Positions 13,355 to 20,801 are shown, numbered from the stretch's first letter. The stretch: DNA of 41,246 nucleotides from Prochlorococcus sp. AG-355-N18 (GCA_003278535.1 QCEG01000011.1:1-41246), one strand, 5' to 3'. The notes: generated by a model not told the origin, from the sequence alone. A program made the numbers and translations.

Positions 13355-13519
13355 ATGAATTTAAAAAAATCACCATTCGCAATTCAAGATAAAAATGCAA
13401 GAGATCTGGATACTGCAAAAGATTATCCAACAATTGCAGATTTAATGAGAGAACAGAAAGTTTCACAAGATTACGCAAATACAGTTCACCATCGTAGAGA
13501 TTTAGACTCTCTAGGTTAG
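13355..13519 (+). CDS. Small hydrophilic protein (54 aa)
   Basis: MNLKKSPFAIQDKNARDLDT then AKDYPTIADLMREQKVSQDY and a His/Arg-rich end. Soluble, helix-forming. Probably in an operon with 13158-13343. Function unknown. Confidence 0.55.
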   Translation: MNLKKSPFAIQDKNARDLDTAKDYPTIADLMREQKVSQDYANTVHHRRDLDSLG

Positions 13520-13587
13520 TTTACGAGAATGGCTATTTACTATTTTTTAAAAATTAACGATTATGATTAATGCGATTTGCGATTCAT

Positions 13588-13755
13588 TCATAAGATAATA
13601 TTTTCTTCCTCAAGTTTTTTTTTAAGCTCTATAGGCATATATGCAATATCTTTTTTTATTGCATTAATGGCATCTCTATATTTTTCAGGTTCAGCTAAAA
13701 GCATTTTTATTAAATTGTATTGACTTTCAATTTCTTCAGAAGAAAATTTTCCCAT
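13588..13755 (-). CDS. Small helical protein (55 aa)
   Basis: MGKFSSEEIESQYNLIKMLL then AEPEKYRDAINAIKKDIAYM and a Lys/Glu tail. All-helical, soluble. ATG 13755 follows an element B variant. Function unknown. Confidence 0.55.
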   Translation of the reverse strand: MGKFSSEEIESQYNLIKMLLAEPEKYRDAINAIKKDIAYMPIELKKKLEEENIIL

Positions 13756-13795
13756 AGAAATAAGTACTTCCTTTTTATTTTAGATCAACAGTCAA
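13756..13795 (-). promoter_or_regulatory. Element B copy, rightmost
   Basis: TTGACTGTTGATC, then TAAAAT and AAAGGAAGTACTT before ATG 13755. The preceding bases (CTAATAGTTAATC) match the tail of element A, although its MKRLLL part is missing. Confidence 0.55.
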
Positions 13796-13814
13796 ACATG
13801 CAAAAGATTAACTA

Positions 13815-14126
13815 TTAGTTAGAAGCTGCTGCAATTTCTTTATGGACTGAAAGAAATTCTTTATCTGTTAGAACTGGGGTAACTTCAATTTCTACACCAA
13901 AATTATCGACCCAGATACTACTCCATTTCCAAATGTTCTGATGGTTTGAAGATTCAACTATTGCCCAACCATTAGCTCCCTCAGGATTTACTACTCGATT
14001 AAGAACTTTAAACCCATCAAATTCATCACCTTCGCATCCTCCTTCGACAAAACCCGCAAAAGCTTCGGCCCCTTGCATATGACTTTCTTGATCTGGAAAT
14101 TGCCAGTGAACTATGTAAGTTTGCAT
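13815..14126 (-). CDS. DUF3303-like protein
   Basis: 103 residues, starting MQTYIVHWQFPDQESH and containing GGCEGDEFDGFKVLNR, WAIVESS and WSSIWVDNFGVEIEVTPVL. This matches my memory of DUF3303, small ferredoxin-like-fold proteins of cyanobacteria with no assigned function. Soluble, no signal peptide. The stop is followed by A-tail-like sequence and element B. Confidence 0.65.
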   Translation of the reverse strand: MQTYIVHWQFPDQESHMQGAEAFAGFVEGGCEGDEFDGFKVLNRVVNPEGANGWAIVESSNHQNIWKWSSIWVDNFGVEIEVTPVLTDKEFLSVHKEIAAASN

Positions 14127-14251
14127 GAATAAAATTATTTTCTTAATTATTAATTATCGAATTTAAAAATTAAATAAAAAGTCTTTAAACCTTAATTAAA
14201 AACTCATTAACCTAAGGCAAAAAAACAAAAAAAAAGACTCTTACGAGCCTA

Positions 14252-14374
14252 GGTGATGGGGACTCTTATAATGACAAATTAAACAGAAATAAACAACCCC
14301 ATCAATAGGTAATTTTTAATACTTACAAACACCATATGTAGTGCTAAGATTTTAAAAAGGTTGGGTGATGGGGA
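14252..14374 (+). promoter_or_regulatory. GGTGATGGGGA repeats around a promoter-like TATAAT
   Basis: GGTGATGGGGA occurs at 14252-14262 and 14364-14374. Between them CCCCATCA (14297-14304) is the exact complement of TGATGGGG. TATAAT (14267-14272) follows the first copy. The second copy overlaps the stem of the terminator at 14371. This could be an operator set, or an RNA switch in which CCCCATCA pairing disrupts the terminator. Upstream of the DUF1651-like gene at 14417. Confidence 0.5.
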
Positions 14375-14416
14375 TTATCCCGCTTTTTTATTGGGCGAAG
14401 CTAACGCCCTTTTTTT
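14371..14416 (+). terminator. Tandem terminators abutting a start codon
   Basis: GGGAT-T-ATCCC followed by T6, then GGGCG-AAGCTAA-CGCCC with T7; the last T is the base before ATG 14417. Either a small RNA ends here or the downstream gene is controlled by read-through. Confidence 0.75.
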
Positions 14417-14677
14417 ATGGAAAAATTTACTTTAATCAATAAAGCCAGATCGAGGATTAAAGTATTTGAACCTTTTGAAGATAGTTCAAAGAACTCTTCT
14501 ATGATTAATGCAATTTTAATCTCTTATGGTTGTGTTTTTAAGCGATCAAGTAAGCCAGTTATGAAAGGCTCTAGGGTTGAATCAATAGAAGAAGCGAGAA
14601 ACGAATATAAAAAGCTATTGGAGGAAGGGTGGGCAAAAACTTATAGATTCAATAGTTTTTTTTTAAAAAATGGTTAA
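14417..14677 (+). CDS. DUF1651-like small protein, diverged
   Basis: 86 residues. The N-terminal FTLINKARSRIKVFEPF and C-terminal EARNEYKKLLEEGWAKTYRF fit the DUF1651-like pattern of the proteins at 10361 and 11651, with a diverged middle. Function unknown. Its ATG touches the T-tract of a terminator hairpin, so expression should depend on read-through, or on the hairpin not terminating. Confidence 0.6.
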   Translation: MEKFTLINKARSRIKVFEPFEDSSKNSSMINAILISYGCVFKRSSKPVMKGSRVESIEEARNEYKKLLEEGWAKTYRFNSFFLKNG

Positions 14678-14749
14678 TAGGTACTTTACCTAAAATTTGA
14701 CATTATTAAAAATTAATTGCTAGATAAGCTTCAAAATGGAAGATTGAAC

Positions 14750-14917
14750 ATGAAAAAAGAAATTTATTCAAATATTAAAGATTCAGATGCTTTGGAAAGT
14801 TTTTTTGAATGTATAACTTCTTGTAGCATCAATAGTGAAGGAGTAGATTGCACAACAGCATGTTATGTAAAACATTTAGAACCAAACAATATTGATTACC
14901 CTTTAAAATTTTCATAA
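14750..14917 (+). CDS. Small twin CX3C protein (55 aa)
   Basis: From ATG 14750 (MKKEIYSNIKDSDALESFFE); an in-frame TTG at 14717 is less likely. Four Cys form two CX3C motifs eight residues apart (CITSC ... CTTAC), each in a predicted helix, so they could form a disulfide-locked hairpin or bind a metal. No signal peptide. Family not recognised. Confidence 0.55.
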   Translation: MKKEIYSNIKDSDALESFFECITSCSINSEGVDCTTACYVKHLEPNNIDYPLKFS

Positions 14918-14950
14918 GCAAAGCTTATTGATTATTGTTAAGCTTATTTG

Positions 14951-15064
14951 ATGTTATTTCCACCTCCTCAAGTTATTTTTGGGCTATTGCTTTTATCTAT
15001 AGCAGTAGTTCTCATCTGGGATATAAGATACAACCCATTTGGAGAAGACGAAGACGGAATTTAA
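14951..15064 (+). CDS. Single-TM miniprotein with acidic tail (37 aa)
   Basis: MLFPPPQVIFGLLLLSIAVV, then LIWDIRYNPFGEDEDGI. One span and an acidic tail, resembling in layout the protein at 12768. Function unknown. Confidence 0.5.
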   Translation: MLFPPPQVIFGLLLLSIAVVLIWDIRYNPFGEDEDGI

Positions 15065-15067
15065 TCT

Positions 15068-15184
15068 TCAACTAGGAAGCTGATTTGTAGGTGGTGCGTG
15101 AAATTGCCGTTTCTTTCTTTTGAGTCTTTTGTAAGCGACTAAAAAGCCCAATAATAACAATGTAATGGCTATTGAGTTAATCAT
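15068..15184 (-). CDS. Single-TM miniprotein with basic tail (38 aa)
   Basis: MINSIAITLLLLGFLVAYKR, then LKRKKRQFHAPPTNQLPS. The tail is strongly basic, opposite to its convergent neighbour; the two 3' ends are three bases apart. Confidence 0.5.
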   Translation of the reverse strand: MINSIAITLLLLGFLVAYKRLKRKKRQFHAPPTNQLPS

Positions 15185-15362
15185 ATCGGGTAGTTTTATA
15201 CATATAAAAACAAATATGTTCAAAATATCAATGACTAAATTTATTTTTTCAAAAAGTAATTAATTATGGACTAATTTTTAATATTTAGCTTTTTCATAAG
15301 ATACCTAAAACAATCAAAAGAAAATGCTTATCTGACCAAAAGTAATTGCTATTCAATAAGAA

Positions 15363-15467
15363 TCACTTTTTCTTATTTCTCATTTGATATTGCAGAACAG
15401 CTTTTAGATGTTGTACTTCTTTTTCTAAAGTCTCAATTCTTTTTTCTAGTTCTTCATTATTTGCCAT
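15363..15467 (-). CDS. Coiled-coil miniprotein (34 aa)
   Basis: MANNEELEKRIETLEKEVQH, then LKAVLQYQMRNKKK, with a heptad pattern of Leu/Ile/Val over about four turns. Probably a short dimerising coil. Function unknown. Confidence 0.45.
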   Translation of the reverse strand: MANNEELEKRIETLEKEVQHLKAVLQYQMRNKKK

Positions 15468-15613
15468 ATATTTTAGAGATAAGTTCCTTGATATTTATAC
15501 TATTAAAAAAAGCGACTTGTTACCCATGGTAAATGTCTAATAGGTAATAGAACTTATTGATGTGCATAATTTCTTTAGATAAATTATGCAGAGTATAAAT
15601 TTAGGGGTAATTT

Positions 15614-15757
15614 ATGAGTGGAGATTATGAGACACTAGAAATAAATCAACCTAAAATTACTTATTTTCAGAAAAGATCCGAAAATAATACAGAATGGTTA
15701 GATGAATTAATCAACCAAATTGAAGATATGAAAAACAATATTTCCAAATCTGCTTAA
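15614..15757 (+). CDS. Small hydrophilic protein (47 aa)
   Basis: MSGDYETLEINQPKITYFQK then an acidic helix. It overlaps the next gene by TAATG. First of a tightly packed run of genes leading to the membrane protein at 16103. Confidence 0.45.
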   Translation: MSGDYETLEINQPKITYFQKRSENNTEWLDELINQIEDMKNNISKSA

Positions 15758-15873
15758 TGACAGAAAAAGAGTTGAAGGAATTAGAGAAATTTGCAAAAGA
15801 AAATGGATACAATGACGAGCTAAAAGATATATATTTAAGGGAAGTTATTGACAGAAATAAAGAATACGAATGA
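15757..15873 (+). CDS. Small charged helical protein (38 aa)
   Basis: MTEKELKELEKFAKENGYND, then ELKDIYLREVIDRNKEYE. All-helical. Overlaps both neighbours (TAATG before, ATGA after), which indicates an operon with coupled translation. Confidence 0.5.
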   Translation: MTEKELKELEKFAKENGYNDELKDIYLREVIDRNKEYE

Positions 15874-16100
15874 GATCAAATTTTAGACCAAATATTCGAC
15901 TAGCTACAAATATTCTTTTAGTTATTGGTACTTTTTCTATTGCTATAAAGATTGCTCCAATAGCAAAGGTATATCAGGAAAAAAATTTATGTATTAAATA
16001 TTTAAAACATCAAATAGATCGAGACAAACTTATCAAAAGACTGAAAATAGTTAAACAAGCAAATCCATCCAGTATTTGTGATTCTATCCTTAAAAGTTAA
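15870..16100 (+). CDS. Small secreted or anchored protein
   Basis: 76 residues: an N-terminal hydrophobic segment (about 11-31, LATNILLVIGTFSIAIKIAP), then a basic helical region with two Cys (C43 and C70). Could be a periplasmic protein with one disulfide. Family unknown. Directly precedes the MauE-like gene with a two-base gap. Confidence 0.5.
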   Translation: MRSNFRPNIRLATNILLVIGTFSIAIKIAPIAKVYQEKNLCIKYLKHQIDRDKLIKRLKIVKQANPSSICDSILKS

Positions 16101-16102
16101 AA

Positions 16103-16555
16103 ATGAAGATTAAGTCATTTACCCCCTTAATTGCAGTCTTTGGTACTTCATTTCTGATAACCATTTCATTGCTTAAAAGTTTCCAAATTTTTATGGGGAT
16201 ATCAATATGTCTTTTAGCAATGCTCAAGCTTATGGATATTGAAGCTTTTGGAACAAGTTATAAGAAATATGATTTAATATCTTCTAAATTTAATGGTTGG
16301 ATATATATTTATCCTTTTTGCGAATTATTTATTGGAATAAGTTTTCTTAATTCTTCTCCACCCTCTTTAATTATTTTTATTGCCCTAATTTTAGGGATTT
16401 CTGGAATGATTTCAGTATTTAAGGCTGTTTATTTGGATAAGTTAAAATTAAATTGTGCATGTATCGGTGGATATGCAAAAACTCCTTTGGGAATTATTAG
16501 TTTTATCGAAAATCTTTTAATGGCAATTATGAGTGTCCTGCTTTTGATTAAATAG
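16103..16555 (+). CDS. MauE/DoxX-like four-helix membrane protein
   Basis: 150 residues with about four spans. KLNCACIGG between spans 3 and 4 is the Cys-x-Cys plus GG mark of MauE/DoxX-type membrane proteins, which handle disulfide or thiol redox chemistry. The next gene encodes a CGCC-containing DUF411 protein, so a shared periplasmic redox or metal role is likely. Not a typical VKOR or DsbD. Assignment moderately sure. Confidence 0.65.
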   Translation: MKIKSFTPLIAVFGTSFLITISLLKSFQIFMGISICLLAMLKLMDIEAFGTSYKKYDLISSKFNGWIYIYPFCELFIGISFLNSSPPSLIIFIALILGISGMISVFKAVYLDKLKLNCACIGGYAKTPLGIISFIENLLMAIMSVLLLIK

Positions 16556-16616
16556 CACTTTTACAAATTTTCATTTATTGTTAATTAAAGAATAGAATTC
16601 AATCGTCTTAATTTGT

Positions 16617-17135
16617 ATGGCAATTAATAAAGTACTTATAAAAACCAGATTTTTAAATTATCTAATTGCTTCTGGAATGCTTTTTGCAAATACAAATAAC
16701 GTTCATAGGATTAGTGCAGAAACGTTAGAAAATATAGATATCCCAAAAGTTGTTTCTTACAGATCAGCATCATGTGGTTGTTGCAAAAAATGGATCAATC
16801 ATTTAAGAGATAATGGATTACAAGTTGTTGATAATATAGTTGAAGATGTTTCAGCAATTAAAAACCAATATCAAATTCCCAATAATCTGAGATCATGTCA
16901 CTCTGCTCAAATAGCTAACTATACGATTGAAGGACATGTCCCGATTGAATCAATCAACAAACTTTTTATAGAAAAGCCAAATATTAATGGGATAGCAGTT
17001 CCGGGCATGCCAATTGGCTCTCCAGGGATGGAAATACATTCTCACCAATCGCACTCTCATGATTATGAGAACTACAAAGTAGTTTCATTTAGTAAAACTG
17101 GCAAAACAAAAATATTTGATAAAATCTCTCCTTAA
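16617..17135 (+). CDS. DUF411 protein, CopG-like periplasmic copper/redox protein
   Basis: 172 residues. Weak signal-like N-terminus (residues 10-25), then the DUF411 domain: VVSYRSASCGCCKKWINHL with the CGCC motif, a second Cys at LRSCHSAQI, EGHVP, and GIAVPGMPIGSPGME. A His-rich tail segment (HSHQSHSH) follows. DUF411 proteins such as Pseudomonas CopG have a thioredoxin-like fold that binds copper through Cys and Met/His residues, which supports copper handling here. The Met and His content agrees. DUF3721 and PepSY-like genes follow in the same direction. Confidence 0.85.
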   Translation: MAINKVLIKTRFLNYLIASGMLFANTNNVHRISAETLENIDIPKVVSYRSASCGCCKKWINHLRDNGLQVVDNIVEDVSAIKNQYQIPNNLRSCHSAQIANYTIEGHVPIESINKLFIEKPNINGIAVPGMPIGSPGMEIHSHQSHSHDYENYKVVSFSKTGKTKIFDKISP

Positions 17136-17156
17136 TACAAATACTTATTTGAAATA

Positions 17157-17378
17157 ATGCATATTTTTCTTAGAAATTTTAAATTTTTTATTTTTTTATT
17201 TTCCTTATCTCTAAATTTCAATAGTTATTCGCATGCACATATGAGGGGTACATTTCTTTCTGAAGAGGAGGCCGAAAATAGATCTTTAGAACTTGGTTGC
17301 GAAGGAATACATAAGAATCAAGATAAGTGGATGCCATGCAAAAACGAAAAAGAATTACATATATATTTGAGGAAATAG
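17157..17378 (+). CDS. DUF3721-like secreted protein
   Basis: 73 residues: a signal peptide (about 1-27, ending SHAHM), then a compact domain with ELGCEGIHKN and WMPCKNE, two Cys and several His. This matches the DUF3721 pattern I recall from marine cyanobacteria next to copper or redox genes. Role unknown; metal binding in the periplasm is a reasonable guess. The next gene begins at the base after its stop. Confidence 0.7.
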   Translation: MHIFLRNFKFFIFLFSLSLNFNSYSHAHMRGTFLSEEEAENRSLELGCEGIHKNQDKWMPCKNEKELHIYLRK

Positions 17379-17639
17379 ATGGAAAAATTAAAAACAAATC
17401 AAAGAAGAATTCACAGAAAAATAACCGCAATTTCAGCAATCCCATTACTAATTACTATTGTATCGGGGACTCTTTATAGTATTTTTCAGCCACTAGGAGT
17501 AGATGCTTTTTGGTTGATAAAATGGCATACAGGAAATTTTGGCATTATTAATTTGCAACCTTTTTACTCATTATTTCTAGGTATAGCTTCAATAATCTCA
17601 ATAATATCTGGCATTAAACTATTACAAAAAAAATTTTAG
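17379..17639 (+). CDS. PepSY-like small membrane protein
   Basis: 86 residues with two spans (about 17-38 and 60-80). RRIHRKITAISAIPLLITIV followed by SGTLY is the usual first helix of PepSY-TM proteins, including its conserved His. Only the membrane part is present, so this is a reduced form. Last gene of the probable copper/redox operon 15614-17639. Confidence 0.6.
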   Translation: MEKLKTNQRRIHRKITAISAIPLLITIVSGTLYSIFQPLGVDAFWLIKWHTGNFGIINLQPFYSLFLGIASIISIISGIKLLQKKF

Positions 17640-17667
17640 ATATTTTCAAAGACAAGCCAAAATCTGA

Positions 17668-17868
17668 CTAATTAATACTATTTGCGCCGCCACTTACTAA
17701 GAAAATTATAGCTCCTAGTGCCATTGTTGCTACACCCATGTAAGGGTATTTCTTAATTCTTGATTTAGTAATTGGAAGCCATGAAAGGTATCTATCAGAT
17801 TTATTTAATTCAATTTTTTTTTGTCTAGGTGGTAATCCTAATTCTTCTCTCCTTTTAGCTTCGCCCAT
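17668..17868 (-). CDS. MGEAKRR-type small membrane protein, paralogue 1 (DUF2839-like)
   Basis: 66 residues starting MGEAKRREELGLPPRQKK, the conserved basic head I associate with DUF2839, and ending in one membrane span (about 43-62). A second member lies at 20073-20288. Function unknown. Confidence 0.65.
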   Translation of the reverse strand: MGEAKRREELGLPPRQKKIELNKSDRYLSWLPITKSRIKKYPYMGVATMALGAIIFLVSGGANSIN

Positions 17869-17972
17869 AATCTTAAATTTGTTTATGTATCAATATTAAA
17901 AATTATGTTCTACACCTGCGAATTAATACTATAAAAAAATAGTTCTTTATATAAGGATAAATTATTTAAAAT

Positions 17973-18119
17973 TTATTTGGCCTTCTTTAAATAAAGATTC
18001 TTAGTATTTGCCTGATCTGATGTAAATAACAAAATTAATATAGTCCCAACTAAAAATGAAAAAATCATTGTTAAACCAACAACTTCAACCATCTCACTAG
18101 GCAGATAATTTAGAAACAT
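17973..18119 (-). CDS. Single-TM miniprotein (48 aa)
   Basis: MFLNYLPSEMVEVVGLTMIF, then SFLVGTILILLFTSDQ and a polar tail. One long span. Function unknown. Confidence 0.45.
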   Translation of the reverse strand: MFLNYLPSEMVEVVGLTMIFSFLVGTILILLFTSDQANTKNLYLKKAK

Positions 18120-18272
18120 AATCAATAGATCTCTTAATTTAAATTTAGCAATTGTATTTTTTATGTAAAGTAAGTAATCCTCCTTAAATTTCGAAAAGAA
18201 CTTCTGAGAATTTATAATCTTTATCTATTTTTATTTGCGGGATAAATCTAGTTCTAGCCGATCACAATTTTC

Positions 18273-18563
18273 TTACTTAGCTATTCCTATTTTCTTAAGA
18301 AATTTTAGGTAAGGCAAGGCCCAATTACCAAAGGTAAAAGAAATTGTCGTATTTTTTGTAGTTGGCAATAATGTTTTATAACTCATAGAGGTTAATTTAG
18401 AAAATTTCTTAATAGTCTCTGCTTCTAAATTATCCATATACAAATTTTTTTGAACACCTTGATCTTTCTTTTGGGGCAAATAATTTTCTATAAACCATAA
18501 AACTTGATCTAAATTTGATTTATTGGGTGAGGTTTTAATTTGTTTATTTTTCTCTTTAAACAT
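18273..18563 (-). CDS. Hypothetical soluble protein (96 aa)
   Basis: Lys-rich N-terminus, then SNLDQVLWFIENYLP and a C-terminal half with TTISFTFGNWALPYLKFLKK. No motif or family recognised; no signal peptide. Confidence 0.5.
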   Translation of the reverse strand: MFKEKNKQIKTSPNKSNLDQVLWFIENYLPQKKDQGVQKNLYMDNLEAETIKKFSKLTSMSYKTLLPTTKNTTISFTFGNWALPYLKFLKKIGIAK

Positions 18564-18701
18564 ATTTGTTTAACTCTTAATTACTGAATTAAATTTGCCA
18601 TTTATATAAATTAAATCAATAGTAAAAGCATCAAAATTATGTTGTTTTTAATAATCGATAATCGAAAAAATAAATTAATGATTACTTTGTTTTTATAAAA
18701 A

Positions 18702-18731
18702 TAAAAAAAGAGAGAGCTAAAACCCCCTCTT
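18702..18731 (-). terminator. Terminator after the 56-aa gene
   Basis: Read on the minus strand: AAGAGGGGG-(TTTTAG)-CTCTCTCTT followed by T5, nine pairs including two G-T. Confidence 0.7.
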
Positions 18732-18753
18732 AATTGATCAGTTTCAAAAAAAT

Positions 18754-18924
18754 TTAATTTTTTGAGTCTTTCAATTTCATTTCTTTTTGTGTTTTCCTGA
18801 TTCTTTCTTCAAAGACGGATCTTCTGTATGGAGTAACTTCTCCATTTTTAGTAGCCAAAAGTTGGGCTTCATATACCCTATTGGCTCTTTTGATTTTTTC
18901 TCTTATTTGTAAGAGGTTATTCAT
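18754..18924 (-). CDS. Small basic helical protein (56 aa)
   Basis: MNNLLQIREKIKRANRVYEA, then QLLATKNGEVTPYRRSVFEE and a Lys-rich end. It could bind nucleic acid. Family unknown. It has its own terminator. Confidence 0.5.
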   Translation of the reverse strand: MNNLLQIREKIKRANRVYEAQLLATKNGEVTPYRRSVFEERIRKTQKEMKLKDSKN

Positions 18925-19113
18925 GGTCTTTTGCAGTTAATGAGAATCCCGTTCCCTACTCCCATTTCATGCGTCCAGAGATATAAACTTGGATGAACGT
19001 TATTGAACATTAACATCTTTAAAAAAATTCCGCGAGAGTAATTTTTACTAAATTTTTCTCAAAAAAATAAATATTGAATAGATAGTATAAATAAGTTTTT
19101 AATATTTCCTAAA

Positions 19114-19389
19114 TTAGGATAAGAAAATTGTTTGCGACCCATCGTTATTATCCTGAATCACTATTTTTTTATTTGGGAAAATATTTGATAATATTCTTTT
19201 CAAATTTGAATTATCAGAAGGAATTATATTACTCATATTTTTTGAATTAATTTTCCAATTTTCATCAACAAAAAGTTCTTTATCATCACCTTTTTCATTC
19301 TCCAGTGATGTCTTATTTAGAATTTTAAGTAACAGTTCCGAATCATATTCTTTAAATTCTTCAGGGACCTCTTTAAAGTTTTCAATCAT
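19114..19389 (-). CDS. Hypothetical acidic protein (91 aa)
   Basis: Starts MIENFKEVPEEFKEYDSELL; acidic first half, then KRILSNIFPNKKIVIQDNND. No family recognised, no membrane segment. Positions 19390-19613 to its right hold no visible gene. Confidence 0.45.
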   Translation of the reverse strand: MIENFKEVPEEFKEYDSELLLKILNKTSLENEKGDDKELFVDENWKINSKNMSNIIPSDNSNLKRILSNIFPNKKIVIQDNNDGSQTIFLS

Positions 19390-19613
19390 TATTTAGAAAT
19401 CTTATGTTTCTAAATCTTGCATAAGAAATTTGAAGAATACAAGGTATTAATTACCTAAAAATTTCTTTCAAAATAAAAATTCGTACGAAATTAAAATAAT
19501 TTTCTTTAGAAAATTAAATTCCAAAATAGCTAAAGAATGATATTTAAAAAGATTAATTAATCATTTACAACATTTATTTACTAGTTAGGTTGCAATAAAG
19601 GGATTCAGAAAAG

Positions 19614-19745
19614 ATGCCAAGAGTAATTAACAAAAAAATTAGACTTTTAAGATGGTTAAACTCAGGCATGATACTACCATTTATCATTATGGCTGCATCC
19701 TCATCAATCATTCTTTATGGTGTTTTATTTATCCTAATAAAATAG
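19614..19745 (+). CDS. Single-TM miniprotein (43 aa)
   Basis: MPRVINKKIRLLRWLNSGMI, then a span LPFIIMAASSSIILYGVLFI. Basic head and one span, like the shape of MGEAKRR proteins. Function unknown. Confidence 0.5.
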   Translation: MPRVINKKIRLLRWLNSGMILPFIIMAASSSIILYGVLFILIK

Positions 19746-19756
19746 TTTTTTTTAAT

Positions 19757-19891
19757 TTAAGCAGCTAAGTTTTCCTCAGATTTAGACATAATTATTGCAG
19801 CTTTTTTTAATAAACTAACTACTTCTTTTCTTCCAACTGCATTATCAGCTTGACGCATTATTTCATCATATTTTTTATTTATTTTTTTCAT
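19757..19891 (-). CDS. Small helical protein, paralogue of 39627-39764 (44 aa)
   Basis: MKKINKKYDEIMRQADNAVG, then RKEVVSLLKKAAIIM. The Lys-rich head, the (A/N)N-x2-GRKE turn and the LLxxA helix are shared with the 45-residue protein at 39627. Family of unknown function. Confidence 0.6.
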   Translation of the reverse strand: MKKINKKYDEIMRQADNAVGRKEVVSLLKKAAIIMSKSEENLAA

Positions 19892-20072
19892 AAATAGTTT
19901 TAATTTAATCTAAAATTACAACACCATATGATGGTGTCAATTGTAAATAATTCTCATATATTATTTCTTTGATTATTTTTGCGCAATAAAAATTACTCAT
20001 TTGTTATCCTTCAAGTTTTTTTAATTGATGATGCCAAAAAATCATAAATATCAAAATTAATAATCCTTTGAA

Positions 20073-20288
20073 TTAAGCTATATTAAAGGATTTGAAAACA
20101 TAAAATAAACCTCCTATAAGGATCAATATTGCAGCTCCATAAAAAAGAAAAGGGATAATTGGATATTTATACAAAGTAGACCTTACTTTTTGTTGTATGG
20201 CTTTTTTATCAAGTTTAGGCAACTTTATATCTTCAGTTTTTTCTCTAGGCGGAATACCTAAATTTTTTCTTCTCTTTGCCTCTCCCAT
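20073..20288 (-). CDS. MGEAKRR-type small membrane protein, paralogue 2 (DUF2839-like)
   Basis: 71 residues from ATG 20288 (MGEAKRRKNLGIPPREKTED); upstream in-frame codons overlap the preceding gene and look artefactual. One C-terminal span (about 47-66). Two bases after the stop of the gene upstream, so co-transcribed. Confidence 0.65.
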   Translation of the reverse strand: MGEAKRRKNLGIPPREKTEDIKLPKLDKKAIQQKVRSTLYKYPIIPFLFYGAAILILIGGLFYVFKSFNIA

Positions 20289-20290
20289 AA

Positions 20291-20521
20291 TTAAAACTGA
20301 GGTATACCCATACATTTTAAATAATTGTTATCAGCTAAATCTAAAATTTGATTCCATTCTTCATGAGATGTTTCCAAATTATTTTTAAAATCTTTTTCAA
20401 ATTTAAGGATACATCTTTTTTCTATATTTTCTGGAGAATTATAATTTCTTAAAAAAGAAACACTTAAATACGATAATGTTGAAAAAACTACAATTATTTT
20501 AGCAATTCTAAAATTATTCAT
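20291..20521 (-). CDS. Secreted or anchored small protein with two Cys
   Basis: 76 residues: an N-terminal hydrophobic segment (about 7-23), then a helical domain with EKRCILKFEKDF and LKCMGIPQF. The Cys pair near the ends suggests a disulfide outside the membrane. Upstream partner of the gene at 20073-20288. Confidence 0.5.
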   Translation of the reverse strand: MNNFRIAKIIVVFSTLSYLSVSFLRNYNSPENIEKRCILKFEKDFKNNLETSHEEWNQILDLADNNYLKCMGIPQF

Positions 20522-20603
20522 ATCTTAGATGATATTGCCTTATGAATAAATAAGGTACTTGTTGGTTTTATAATTAATTCAATCTATTAAAAACAATTAT
20601 CAA

Positions 20604-20801
20604 ATGATTAATTCGGTGAATTTTAACCATTTACCTATTCAGGATTTGGTTGTTTCAGGGTTAATAATCTTTATAATGTCGACGATTATTGCCAATATTT
20701 ATGACCCATTATTAGGAATAACTTATGCATTTGGGAATATACTTACTCTTACTTTTTTGAGCTGGTTATACAAAGAAACTTGGGGTGATCCAAGGAAATA
20801 A
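20604..20801 (+). CDS. Two-TM miniprotein (65 aa)
   Basis: Starts MINSVNFNHLPIQDLVVSGL; spans at about 15-32 and 38-54, ending LYKETWGDPRK. Function unknown. Confidence 0.5.
   Translation: MINSVNFNHLPIQDLVVSGLIIFIMSTIIANIYDPLLGITYAFGNILTLTFLSWLYKETWGDPRK

Noticed and set aside
1353..13795. Classical integron with attC sites
   Set aside because: No RYYYAAC/GTTRRRY core pairs are visible at the A-B junctions and the recombinase shows no IntI-specific feature. The likeness is in layout only.
2391..13795. Element B as an ordinary -35/-10 promoter starting with TTGACA
   Set aside because: TTGACA and the hexamer are about 7 bases apart, too close for sigma-70 contact with both. At most the hexamer is the -10.
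1353..13795. CRISPR array
   Set aside because: The repeats are separated by whole genes, not by spacers of uniform length, and no cas gene is present.
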